A stretch of DNA of 43,858 bases, from NCBI GenBank assembly GCA_031082285.1, contig JAVHLK010000028.1:11583-55440 (forward strand), written 5' to 3'. The position numbers were made by a program, and so were the translations under genes. The notes beneath the pieces were generated by a model. That model saw only the letters and a list, made by a program, of their open reading frames with translations. It did no database searches and had not been told where the DNA came from. Numbering within the stretch: position 1 is the stretch's first letter; each line of letters starts with the position of its first letter. This DNA is from Desulfomonilaceae bacterium (GTDB taxonomy: Bacteria; Desulfobacterota; Desulfomonilia; Desulfomonilales; Desulfomonilaceae). This document shows, in pieces, positions 8,415 to 16,060 of this stretch.

Positions 8415-9212
8415 ATGCAGACGGACTCCAATGCAAGGTCTCGTGGAGAGATTCTGGCCGTCACCGGAAAGGGCGGTACGGGCAAGACCACGACAACCGC
8501 CATAATGGCCAAGCTGCTTGTCCAACAAGGGGTGAGGCCCCTGGTGGTGGACGCGGACCCTCCGGTGAGCCTGGCCTATGCGTTGGGCGCCGAGCCGACC
8601 AAGACCCTGGGACTCTTCAGGAAGAAATTGATCGAAGATCCCCGGGAAAAAAGGCGAATCGCGGATTCCGAAAGGCATATGCGAGAGTTCATTTACGATG
8701 AGGTCCTCATGGAGGTCGGCGGGGCATCCCTCCTCGTTCTCGGGCGAGCCGAGGGACCGGGATGCTTCTGCGGAATCAATGAACTGCTGAAGTTCGGGAT
8801 CCAGTCTCTATCGGACAAGTATGCGATCACCTTGATCGATTGCGAAGCCGGAATCGAACAGATCAACCGCCTTGTCGTCAATCGTTTGACAACCCTCCTG
8901 ATTGTTTCGGATGCGTCGGTTAAGGGTATCCGAACCGCGGAACATCTTAGCCGGGTCGCCGGGGAATACGCAGTGGACGGCACCTTCAGAGTAGGCCTGG
9001 TCATCAACAAGGCCGGGATGGACATTCATCCGCTGGAAAAGAGGGCCGAAGAAATCGGCTTGGAAATCGTCGGACTAATTCCTGAAGATGAGAACGTGGC
9101 CGAATTCGACCTGTTGGGAACGCCCACTACGGCGCTTCCCGATGACTCCCCCTGTGTGAACGCGGTCCGAGGCATTATGGAACGGCTGAAACTCATTGAC
9201 CCGGTAGGGTAG
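8415..9212 (+). CDS. CooC/MinD-like P-loop ATPase, metal-cofactor maturation type
   Basis: A 265-residue SIMIBI-class ATPase with a deviant Walker A, GKGGTGKTT (18-26). A C117-x-C119 pair in GPGCFCG is like the metal-binding CxC of CooC that joins two monomers. The later segments TLIDCEAGIEQINR and VINKAG match the switch and base-recognition regions of the family. CooC proteins help insert nickel into carbon monoxide dehydrogenase; no such enzyme lies in this window. Its position as last gene of the AOR/reductase operon, 24 bases after the ATPase pair with AAGGAAG upstream, suggests help with building or loading a metal cluster of those enzymes. That role is inference. Confidence 0.8.
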   Translation: MQTDSNARSRGEILAVTGKGGTGKTTTTAIMAKLLVQQGVRPLVVDADPPVSLAYALGAEPTKTLGLFRKKLIEDPREKRRIADSERHMREFIYDEVLMEVGGASLLVLGRAEGPGCFCGINELLKFGIQSLSDKYAITLIDCEAGIEQINRLVVNRLTTLLIVSDASVKGIRTAEHLSRVAGEYAVDGTFRVGLVINKAGMDIHPLEKRAEEIGLEIVGLIPEDENVAEFDLLGTPTTALPDDSPCVNAVRGIMERLKLIDPVG

Positions 9213-9267
9213 GGTGGTGAGCTAAATCGTCTCTCCCATGAACACGGTCAAAGATCCGGACGCATGC

Positions 9268-9339
9268 GATTGCTTCGCGTTGCTCGCAGTGAGAACCGGG
9301 ATCGTGGCCTTGCGAGACGCGGAGCGACTCAGCAATCTC
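9268..9339. repeat. Inverted pair of REP-like palindromic units
   Basis: ATTGCTTCGCGTTGCTCGCA at about 9269-9288 and, in reverse orientation, a related unit at 9307-9339 whose complement begins GAGATTGCTGAGTCGCTCC. The two could fold into one long cruciform or transcript hairpin. It follows the CooC-like stop by about 55 bases in an otherwise gene-free gap, a usual place for repetitive extragenic palindromes. A similar GATTGC...GCAATC unit occurs at 17856-17884. Confidence 0.5.
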
Positions 9340-9387
9340 AATGCGAAAGGTCCGGCGCCGCATTTGTGAACCGGCGTAACCGGGTAA

Positions 9388-9825
9388 TCACTCGTTATTG
9401 TCGGACCCAAAGGGATAACTGAACAAGTCCGCTACCTTCTGAGTGCTATCCAGGACGTGTCGACCCGCCAGGTCCTCTTCGGAAATGTGTCCGGCCCCAA
9501 GGAGCTGCTCAATGACCTTGGGAAGCATCGTGTCGGTCAGACCATATTTCTCGATGAGGGACTCATCGTCCAGACCGCATCTGATATCGCTCACGAACTC
9601 CTTCAACTTGATCTTTACTCTTGGTTTATCCGCCACTTTGGGCCTCACCTGCCGATAGGCCTCTGCGATCCGGGGGGCCGTCCCCGAAGGCGCACTGTCA
9701 GGGCCACTCAGTATACGCATCAAACAGCCTTGATTCAAGCCATTTCTCGCGGGGGAGACGATCCGGCCGGCCATCGGAGGTCCGTCATGTCGGCCGAGGC
9801 TGAATTCGAAGAGTTTTCTTGACAC
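9388..9825 (-). CDS. Small protein with a putative DNA-binding-like C-terminal domain
   Basis: An open frame of up to 145 residues. Its recognisable part is a roughly 50-residue helical domain near the middle (VKIKLKEFVSDIRCGLDDES, then LIEKYGLTDTMLPKVIEQLL) resembling a short repeat-like domain often seen in Desulfobacterota/Geobacter proteins, with a helix-turn-helix appearance. The function is unknown. The N-terminal 40 or so residues are low in structure and the start is uncertain: GTG 9825 lacks a ribosome-binding site, and ATG 9774 and ATG 9720 are alternatives. It is divergent from the Rrf2 gene and the two share an intergenic region with an operator-like dyad, so they may be co-regulated. 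Confidence 0.6.
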   Translation of the reverse strand: MSRKLFEFSLGRHDGPPMAGRIVSPARNGLNQGCLMRILSGPDSAPSGTAPRIAEAYRQVRPKVADKPRVKIKLKEFVSDIRCGLDDESLIEKYGLTDTMLPKVIEQLLGAGHISEEDLAGRHVLDSTQKVADLFSYPFGSDNNE

Positions 9826-9836
9826 GCGCTATAAGG

Positions 9837-9854
9837 TACCGTATGAATATGGTA
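9837..9854. promoter_or_regulatory. Operator-like dyad upstream of the Rrf2 gene
   Basis: TACCGTAT-GA-ATATGGTA is an 18-base inverted repeat matching at seven of eight arm positions, lying 41 bases before the Rrf2-type start codon and 12 bases before the divergent gene. Rrf2 regulators commonly bind such dyads over their own promoters, so autoregulation is a reasonable inference. Confidence 0.5.
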
Positions 9855-9894
9855 TATCTATTTGGTCAAGAAAGGACTGCAACGGGAGAACAAC

Positions 9895-10362
9895 ATGCGT
9901 ATTGCCACGACGAGCCGATACGCAGTACGCGCCGTATTCGATGTCGCGTACCATGGAGGGGGAGTGCCGACGCAGATCAAAGACATCTCCCGCCGCCAGA
10001 GGATCTCTCAGAGATACCTGGAGCAGATATTTAACAAGCTTCTCAGGGCCGGTCTGCTCAAGAGCAGACGTGGACCGCGTGGAGGATACCTCTTGGCCGA
10101 CGATCCGGCCAAGATCACGGTAGGAGACATCGTGCTCGCGGCCCAAGGGCCGATCGTGCCCGTAGCTTGCCTGGAGCACGACCCCTCGGACGATGACGGC
10201 TGTGAAATGGCTCTACACTGCGTGACGCGGCACGTGTGGGGAGAGACGCAGAAGTTGCTCATAAACTACTTCAATTCGGTGACGATAGCCGACCTTTGCG
10301 CGCTGGCCCGCGAGCAGCACATCAGCAGAGAACTCGACCACAAATATATGTATTTCATCTAA
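9895..10362 (+). CDS. Rrf2/IscR-family transcriptional regulator
   Basis: A 155-residue winged-helix regulator. The N-terminus MRIATTSRYAVRAVFDVAY and the recognition region ISQRYLEQIFNKLLRAGLL, followed by the wing RGPRGGYLLA, are typical of the family. C92, C103 and C109 resemble the three cysteines of IscR that hold an Fe-S cluster, although the first spacing is longer (10 residues between instead of 5). That suggests sensing of iron-sulfur status, oxygen or redox. An in-frame ATG at 9862 would add 11 residues, but GGGAG seven bases before 9895 and the family N-terminus favour 9895. Targets could include the neighbouring Fe-S-rich operon; this is inferred from proximity only. Confidence 0.85.
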   Translation: MRIATTSRYAVRAVFDVAYHGGGVPTQIKDISRRQRISQRYLEQIFNKLLRAGLLKSRRGPRGGYLLADDPAKITVGDIVLAAQGPIVPVACLEHDPSDDDGCEMALHCVTRHVWGETQKLLINYFNSVTIADLCALAREQHISRELDHKYMYFI

Positions 10363-10846
10363 ACGTCTCTCGGGGGCATTCTTTCGGGGGGGGGGGCGGG
10401 ATCAAGTCTTTGCTTGACGTATTTCGCGCGTCGCTCGATCGTTTCCACGTTCTTCCCCAAGCCCCCATCCAAGCTTCTATAGTCCGTAAGGGAGACCGCG
10501 CTCCTCCACTATGATATGGAAAGGTTCCTCAAGTGAACAACGGCGGCAGGGCCGGAAATACGCCGAGTGACAGATGCTATACTGCAATTCCAGTGGGTTC
10601 GGGAGTTTCTTCCGGCACGAAACGAACCTCCACTTTTGACCCTCAGTTCATAAATATCGTCTCTTAGATAGGCAGGCCGGCTCTGGGGCAGACGTATGAA
10701 ATCACCGTTTCCAAAGGGCTGCAGGTTCATTCGTGGAAACGTCGGCCGGCTTTAATTGCCTGACGAGTTGATGTAATGAGACGTCCCGGGAGCCGCGGTT
10801 CGTCCTCTTTAGCCCAAAGCGCATCTCAGAGAATCGCGCTCATTTG
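10363..10846. other. Gene-free stretch with an 11-G tract
   Basis: No credible gene was found. A run of 11 G residues lies at 10386-10396, just after the Rrf2 stop. Open frames here are short, lack ribosome-binding sites and show no recognisable motif. The stretch probably contains decayed sequence downstream of the restriction-system remnant on the minus strand. Confidence 0.5.
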
Positions 10847-10984
10847 TCACCAATTGAGCATGGTGTACCCGGAAATGCCCGCAAAGCAAGCCCCCGGCTG
10901 TGACCTCGGCTGTACCATCTCGACGGGGGTGCCGCCTCCGCCGATAGTCGCAACCTTTGCCAATGTGAATAGTGGCTGTTTCAT
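10847..10984 (-). pseudogene. Remnant of a type I restriction specificity subunit (HsdS) N-terminus
   Basis: On the minus strand the ATG at 10984 overlaps the stop of the HEPN gene (ATGA). It starts MKQPLFTLAKVATIGGGGTP, closely like the start of an HsdS target-recognition domain, where GGGTPS/R is characteristic. After the TP the frame continues to a stop with no further similarity. Moving one base within the run of five C residues gives GGGGTPSRW, nearer the usual HsdS sequence, before another stop. This looks like a frameshifted, truncated hsdS. The assignment rests on a short motif only. Confidence 0.45.
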
Positions 10985-11382
10985 GGTGCTGCCTCAGCTT
11001 CGTCCAACAAGCCACCGACATGCGCCGTAAAATGCTCAACCTCGGAAATAACCTGAACCCGATCGATCTCGTGAGGTAACACGGGAAAGTCGTAGCGAAA
11101 CTGAACCGCGAAGTCAGTGAGATCTACTAGCCTTGAAAAGGGGTGGCAGTCCTCATGCGTCTGAGTCTGGAGCAAGCTCATGAGAAGCCGAAGGTCGTGT
11201 GTTTTCGGATAGGCAACGCCCCGCAGGGTCAACCATGCTTTGAGTGCTTTCTCGACTGCTTGTTGTGCGTGAAACCCGAAGACCGAGTCCTCGAACTCTT
11301 CAGGAGAGAGCATGTTCCGGATGGCCTTCAGGTCCACCTTGGCAAGGCCGAGCATCCTTTCTGCGTCTTCACGGTCGATCAT
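10981..11382 (-). CDS. HEPN-domain protein, toxin partner of an MNT-HEPN pair
   Basis: A 133-residue HEPN protein with the family signature FHAQQAVEKALKAWLTLRG (about 37-55), followed by PKTHDLRLL and, near the end, FRYDFP. Proteins of this class act as RNases or as partners of a minimal nucleotidyltransferase. A strict R-x4-6-H RNase motif is not evident: the nearest is R54 with His62, seven residues between, so catalytic activity is uncertain. The start overlaps the nucleotidyltransferase gene by 14 bases, so translation is probably coupled. It sits between apparent restriction-system fragments, a setting in which MNT-HEPN pairs do occur. Confidence 0.8.
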   Translation of the reverse strand: MIDREDAERMLGLAKVDLKAIRNMLSPEEFEDSVFGFHAQQAVEKALKAWLTLRGVAYPKTHDLRLLMSLLQTQTHEDCHPFSRLVDLTDFAVQFRYDFPVLPHEIDRVQVISEVEHFTAHVGGLLDEAEAAP

Positions 11383-11713
11383 AGAGGACCCTGCCTTCTC
11401 TCATGGAACGGGCTATTACATGGTTCGTCGAGTCTTTCCACTTTTCGACCTCTTCAGGCGTGAAGAGAAGTACGTCTATGGGAACGGGAAACCGCCAGAG
11501 TGCCTTTCGTATGCGGCTGGACTCGCTCCACCGGGACCCGCCCTGAAATGATGACTCTTTCTCTACGACAAGGAGGTCCACATCCGAATCCGGTCCTGCA
11601 TCTCCCCGTGCTGCAGACCCGAAGAGAATGATCCGATCCGGATCGGAAGTTTCTACGATGGCTTTCACTATGTCCTCTATGATGGAACCAACGGTGTCTT
11701 GGTGGTCGGTCAT
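11369..11713 (-). CDS. MNT-type nucleotidyltransferase, antitoxin partner of HEPN
   Basis: A 114-residue minimal nucleotidyltransferase. The catalytic signature GSAARGD followed by SDVDLLVV (about 32-50) is complete, including the G-S and the D-x-D metal ligands. The final metal Asp is plausibly in PIDVLLF. In studied pairs, the MNT protein adds AMP to the HEPN toxin and so silences it. The ATG at 11713 overlaps the stop (ATGA) of a decayed upstream frame, which shows that this was once the downstream gene of a larger minus-strand operon. Confidence 0.82.
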   Translation of the reverse strand: MTDHQDTVGSIIEDIVKAIVETSDPDRIILFGSAARGDAGPDSDVDLLVVEKESSFQGGSRWSESSRIRKALWRFPVPIDVLLFTPEEVEKWKDSTNHVIARSMREGRVLYDRP

Positions 11714-11900
11714 GACCTCACCTCTTGAAAAATCTTTTCAAGACCCTTTACGATGTCGTTCTCAATGGCCGGTATATCAGTAAAGAGCTGGACCGGGTCC
11801 TCATCCGGGGCCGTCTCTGCAATATGCCCAATTGAGCTTTACTGTCAAATGATTTCAGCGGGGTGCTTCAGGCCGTCAGAGGCAAGTGCGGGAGTCACGA
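11710..11900 (-). pseudogene. Decayed gene end upstream of the MNT gene, possibly HsdM C-terminus
   Basis: One minus-strand frame reads a protein-like end (IGHIAETAPDEDPVQLF then TDIPAIENDIVKGLEKIF) whose stop overlaps the MNT start. Further upstream the same frame continues as DLVTPALASDGLKHPAEII but is broken by TGA (11845-11847) and TAA (11839-11841). The pattern of a PAEI segment followed by an acidic helix with GLEKI is reminiscent of the tail of type I modification subunits, but this is weak. Together with the HsdS-like fragment on the other side it suggests a dead restriction operon. Confidence 0.3.
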
Positions 11901-11984
11901 GATCCGGACGGAGTCTATGGGAGTCGCGCCTCGAATTTGCAGGCCCTGATACAAGTCTCGAACGGGGAAAGTCTCCCCGGTCTG

Positions 11985-12012
11985 TTTACAATTCTTTTAC
12001 AATCGTTTTACG
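11985..12012 (+). promoter_or_regulatory. Three TTTAC boxes with 11-bp period, likely response-regulator operator
   Basis: TTTACA at 11985, TTTACA at 11996 and TTTACG at 12007 repeat exactly every 11 bases, on one face of the helix. The layout TTTAC-N6-TTTAC-N6-TTTAC is like the direct-repeat sites of OmpR/PhoB-family regulators and close to the CreB tag TTCAC-N6-TTCAC. It lies about 120 bases before the VWA gene, first gene of an operon that encodes such a regulator, so feedback control is likely. Confidence 0.6.
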
Positions 12013-12134
12013 CGGCCTTGAAAACTTCCTTCCGTTTTCGTGCTCCAATGGAAATTAGGACGGCAATGCCGTTCCATTTTGATCGACGCGTGGAAAGCAA
12101 CGATCTATCCTGGAAAGAGAAGGGAAGATTCACC

Positions 12135-13508
12135 ATGAAAAAGGCAAACAGTGGCAACAGGGTGTCGGCGAACTCGGCGGAAGGCGTCGTCCTCATAGTC
12201 CTTTTGGTGCTATGGTTTCTCTTGGGACCTGCTGCGGCCGACGATTCGAACCCTCGCGTGAAATGCCGGGTGGAGACCGACCGAAGCGTACTGGCCGTGG
12301 GAAGCCCACGGACAATCGTTGTCAAAGTCACCCTCGACGCGGAGAAGCCCCCGAAGACGGCCCGGAGACCGCCGGTCAACCTGGCGATCGCGCTGGACAG
12401 GTCGGGCTCGATGACGGGGGAGAAACTGGCCAAGGCCAAGGAGGCCGCAATCGAAGCCCTGGGACGTCTTGGATCTTCGGATGTCTTCTCACTGGTCGCG
12501 TACGATCATACGGTGACCACAGTGGTGCCGGCGCAACGTGTGGGCGATGCATATGGGATTCGAGCCAAGATCCGGGACATACACGGCGGCGGTAACACCG
12601 CGCTGTTTGGGGGGGTGAGCCAGAGCGCGTCCGAGGTGCGTAAACACCTCGACGGTGAATTTGTGAACCGGATAATTCTCCTGTCGGACGGCCTCGCGAA
12701 TGTGGGTCCGAGCAGTCCTGAAGAACTGGGCAGACTGGGAGCCGCCCTGATCAAGGAGGGCATCTCGGTCACCACCGTGGGAGTGGGACTCGACTACAAT
12801 GAGGACCTCATGACACGACTCTCCAGAAATAGCGACGGGAATTCTTATTTTGTCGAGTCGAGTAGGGACCTTGCGAGGATCTTCAATGCGGAACTCGGGG
12901 ACGTGCTCAGCGTGGTGGCTCAAAAGGTGCACATCATCGTGGAGTTCCCCGAGGATGTGAGGCCGGTGAGCATCATCGGCCGCGATGGTCGGATCAGAGA
13001 TCGCAAAGTGGAACTCTCCATGAACCAGTTGTATGGCGGGCAGGAAAAGTACGCGCTGATCGAGATCGAGGTCCCGAGCGGGAAGGTTGCGGACCGTCGG
13101 GACATTGCCGCCGCGGTGGTAACATATACTGATGCCGTTTCGCAGCGCAGGTCCAAAACCGGAGGAAGCGCGACGATTCGATTCAGCAAGGACCGCTCGG
13201 ATGTGGAGAAGTCGGTGAACGTGGACGTGCAAAAGGCCTACGAACTTACTCTGAGCGCCATAGCCCAGGAGGATGCGGTCGCGTTGGCGGACAAAGGCCG
13301 AGACAAGGAAGCCGGCGAGGCATTGCGACGATCTGCTGAACGATTGAAAGAAGTGGGCCGGAGATATAGGGACGAGAAGCTCCTCATCAGAGCCAAGGAA
13401 ACCGCTGAACAGGCAACTCAAGTATCTTCACAAGGGATGACCGGAAAAGCCCGAAAGAGCCTCAAAACGGATTCCCATCAGACCAGGCAACAGCAGTATA
13501 GCCGTTGA
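12135..13508 (+). CDS. Exported von Willebrand factor A domain protein
   Basis: A 457-residue protein with a signal peptide (basic start, hydrophobic 18-31, cut near AAA-DD at about 36) and a VWA domain from about residue 80. The metal-ion-dependent adhesion site is complete: D88-x-S90-x-S92 in LDRSGSM, a Thr in GGGNTALFGG and an Asp in LLSDGLANVG. A C-terminal helical segment (about 375-440) is rich in Lys and Glu. An open frame extends to 11886, but the signal peptide and the upstream GGGAAG favour ATG 12135. It heads a three-gene operon with a kinase and a response regulator 16 and 17 bases apart. The protein probably acts in the periplasm, possibly as a ligand-binding partner or output of the kinase; that is inference. 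Confidence 0.85.
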   Translation: MKKANSGNRVSANSAEGVVLIVLLVLWFLLGPAAADDSNPRVKCRVETDRSVLAVGSPRTIVVKVTLDAEKPPKTARRPPVNLAIALDRSGSMTGEKLAKAKEAAIEALGRLGSSDVFSLVAYDHTVTTVVPAQRVGDAYGIRAKIRDIHGGGNTALFGGVSQSASEVRKHLDGEFVNRIILLSDGLANVGPSSPEELGRLGAALIKEGISVTTVGVGLDYNEDLMTRLSRNSDGNSYFVESSRDLARIFNAELGDVLSVVAQKVHIIVEFPEDVRPVSIIGRDGRIRDRKVELSMNQLYGGQEKYALIEIEVPSGKVADRRDIAAAVVTYTDAVSQRRSKTGGSATIRFSKDRSDVEKSVNVDVQKAYELTLSAIAQEDAVALADKGRDKEAGEALRRSAERLKEVGRRYRDEKLLIRAKETAEQATQVSSQGMTGKARKSLKTDSHQTRQQQYSR

Positions 13509-13524
13509 GACCGGATAGAACGAC

Positions 13525-15276
13525 ATGAAGAAGCGCTCCATAATCCTGTACTGGCTCATCCTCATCGTGCCGTCCCTCGTCATAGCCGCCGGGGGCATTG
13601 TCCTGCTCCGCGGCGAGGGAGAACGGTTGGCTCAGGTGGAGCGCTCTTCTGCCCGTGATAGAGCCCGGGCCATCGCGGAAACCGTCCAAGTAACCGTGGA
13701 AGCGGTGGAACACGATCTCAGTGCCGCACTAATGCGAATACCGTCACAAAGCCCGATCGATGCGCTTCTCGATTGGAAGGACGCCAATCCGCTCATCAGG
13801 AACGTGTTCGTGTGGAAGCCGAAGACCGGTCTGCTGTACCCAAGGAATGAAGATTCCGCCACGCCTGAAGAAAGGAGGTTTATTGCCCGTTATCAGAGTC
13901 TTTTTTCCGACAGTGGCCGCTGGTTCACGGACAGCGCCGGCGGCGGGGAGATACCCGAATCCGGACTCGCCCGCAGGCAGAGACGGGACATGCCGGGGGA
14001 GCCTGAAATGCAACCGCAAAGCATGGTCATGGACATCCGAAGCCTGAGAAGCGGTCGCCGGCAACTTCAACAATTGGCACAGAGCAAGTTCAAAACGGAT
14101 TCCGAGGACCACGGTGCCGGTACGGTTTCTGAGCCGAGCTCGGAAGGATGGATACCCTGGTTCTCCGACAACAAGCTCCACATTATTGGATGGGTTCGCA
14201 AGCCAAAGGATGACGTGGTTTATGGTGTTGAACTGGAACTGGTCACGTTGCTCTCGCAACTCGTAGTCGATTTTCCCAAGTCCGCGGCCAAAGGTATGGT
14301 GTACGCTCTGGTTGACGACGGTGGGAGAATCATACACCAGGCAGGGGAGCCGCAGGTCAAACCGGGTGAGAAATCCGAGGTCGCAGTGTCCTTGGCACCC
14401 CATCTGCCCCACTGGCAGATCGCAGTGTATATGGACGATCGAAATCCGTTAGTCGGCGCCGGCCAAGGGTTTGTGATTCTTTCAGGGCTGCTCTTGGGGA
14501 TTTTTCTCATCGCCGTCGTCACGGGAGGCACACTTCTGACTCGGCAAGCGTACCGCAATTGGTTGGACGCTCAACAGAAGAGCTCGTTCGTGTCCAACGT
14601 ATCGCACGAGCTGAAGACGCCGCTTACCAGCATTCGTATGTACGCGGAACTCCTGGACGAGGACCGGATCAAGGATCCTGAGAAAAAGAAACGGTATCTG
14701 CAGGTCATCGTGTCGGAAAGCGAACGATTGGGCCGATTGGTAAACAACGTCCTGGACTTCAGCCGCCTTGAGCAGGGCCGCATGAAGTACCATCTCGAAG
14801 AGATGGACGTAAGCGGCTTCGTCCGTGGGATTATCGAATTGCATCGAGTCCGGATCCAGGCCGCGGGAATGACATTGACCGAGGAGATCCCGGAAGAGAG
14901 AATCCCGGCCCGGGCCGACCGAGATGCGCTCAAACAAGTGCTCATCAATATCATCGACAACGCGATAAAGTACGCTTCCGACGGAGGGGAGCTTACGGTC
15001 ACGGTGGAAGTCCGTGACGGTCAATGCGAAATCAACCTCATGGATCGGGGGCCGGGCGTGCCCGAAGGGCACCGGAAGCGTATTTTCGAGAAATTCCACC
15101 GTGTTGACGATTCATTGACCACGCCACGGCCGGGAGTAGGATTGGGGCTGCCGATTGCTCGCAGAATCCTACGGGATCATGGCGGGGACCTGATTCATCG
15201 CCCTCGCTCCGGCGGCGGGAGCTGTTTCATTATCACGGTTCCGCTACGACGCTCCGGAGCTTCGTTGATTCAGTAG
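13525..15276 (+). CDS. Membrane sensor histidine kinase
   Basis: A 583-residue kinase. Membrane segments at about 6-28 and 314-338 enclose a periplasmic sensor region of roughly 285 residues. The region is rich in charged and polar residues and contains a segment (GVELELVTLLSQLVVDFP) that looks like the end of a Cache-type sensor domain. The DHp helix carries H361 in VSHELKTPL. The catalytic domain has the N box (NIIDNAIKYA), G1 (DRGPGVPEG), F box (FEKFHRVDDS) and G2 (GVGLGLPIARRI). It should pass phosphate to the regulator encoded next. The sensed signal is unknown. The partner VWA protein upstream would share the periplasm with the sensor domain. Confidence 0.92.
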   Translation: MKKRSIILYWLILIVPSLVIAAGGIVLLRGEGERLAQVERSSARDRARAIAETVQVTVEAVEHDLSAALMRIPSQSPIDALLDWKDANPLIRNVFVWKPKTGLLYPRNEDSATPEERRFIARYQSLFSDSGRWFTDSAGGGEIPESGLARRQRRDMPGEPEMQPQSMVMDIRSLRSGRRQLQQLAQSKFKTDSEDHGAGTVSEPSSEGWIPWFSDNKLHIIGWVRKPKDDVVYGVELELVTLLSQLVVDFPKSAAKGMVYALVDDGGRIIHQAGEPQVKPGEKSEVAVSLAPHLPHWQIAVYMDDRNPLVGAGQGFVILSGLLLGIFLIAVVTGGTLLTRQAYRNWLDAQQKSSFVSNVSHELKTPLTSIRMYAELLDEDRIKDPEKKKRYLQVIVSESERLGRLVNNVLDFSRLEQGRMKYHLEEMDVSGFVRGIIELHRVRIQAAGMTLTEEIPEERIPARADRDALKQVLINIIDNAIKYASDGGELTVTVEVRDGQCEINLMDRGPGVPEGHRKRIFEKFHRVDDSLTTPRPGVGLGLPIARRILRDHGGDLIHRPRSGGGSCFIITVPLRRSGASLIQ

Positions 15277-15293
15277 GAAGGGAAACGCGGCTG

Positions 15294-16004
15294 ATGAGAT
15301 CTCCTCATATCCTTGTAGCTGAAGACGACAGTCACATCCTCATGGGGCTGGTCGACACTTTGGAGAGCGAAGGATACCGAGTGACTCCGGCATCCGATGG
15401 TAATCAGGCCCTGGAGATGCTGAACCGTGAGTCGTTCGACCTCGTGATTCTTGATATCATGATGCCGGGAACGAGCGGGTATGACGTGTGCCGAGACATC
15501 CGATCGCACGACCAAGATCAGCTGATCATGATGCTGACCGCCAAGGGAGAGGAAATAGACAAGGTGGTCGGGCTGGAACTCGGCGCGGACGACTACGTCA
15601 CCAAGCCTTTCGGTGTGCGTGAATTCTTGGCAAGGATCGCGGCACTACTGAGGCGATCTCGCAGAAACCGGGATCATTCCGTGAATCCCGCACCGTGCCC
15701 GGACCTTTTCACCTTTGGTGAGGCCGAAATAGACGCGCTCCAGTATCGTGCCCGGATAATGGGCACCACTCTGGATCTCACCGCAAAGGAGCTGAAGCTT
15801 CTCCAGTATTTCTACTCTCATCCCAACGAGGTCCTCAGCCGTGACCGGCTGTTGAATGATGTGTGGGGGATGAACTACTACGGGACCACTCGCACGCTCG
15901 ATCAGCACATCGCGCAGCTGCGGAAGAAAGTCGAACGCGATCCTGCCGCACCATGCGTGATTACCACGGTTCACGGGGTGGGGTACAGGTACGTGAGTAA
16001 ATGA
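15294..16004 (+). CDS. OmpR/PhoB-family response regulator
   Basis: A 236-residue regulator with a receiver domain (acidic pair D11/D12, phospho-acceptor D54 in LVILDIMMPG, T82, K104 in TKPFG) and a C-terminal winged helix (from about 140, with LTAKELKLLQYF and VHGVGYRYV). It starts 17 bases after the kinase stop. Such winged-helix proteins bind direct repeats with an 11-base period, which is exactly what stands upstream of this operon at 11985-12012. Autoregulation is therefore the simplest model. Confidence 0.93.
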   Translation: MRSPHILVAEDDSHILMGLVDTLESEGYRVTPASDGNQALEMLNRESFDLVILDIMMPGTSGYDVCRDIRSHDQDQLIMMLTAKGEEIDKVVGLELGADDYVTKPFGVREFLARIAALLRRSRRNRDHSVNPAPCPDLFTFGEAEIDALQYRARIMGTTLDLTAKELKLLQYFYSHPNEVLSRDRLLNDVWGMNYYGTTRTLDQHIAQLRKKVERDPAAPCVITTVHGVGYRYVSK

Positions 16005-16060
16005 AGGAGCATCCAGTGGCGGTCGAGACACTCGCCGAGCAATCTGGAATTAGAATCATA

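Noticed and set aside
10386-10396. Phase-variable G tract
   Set aside because: The 11-G run is intergenic and not placed in a promoter spacer or reading frame that I can identify.
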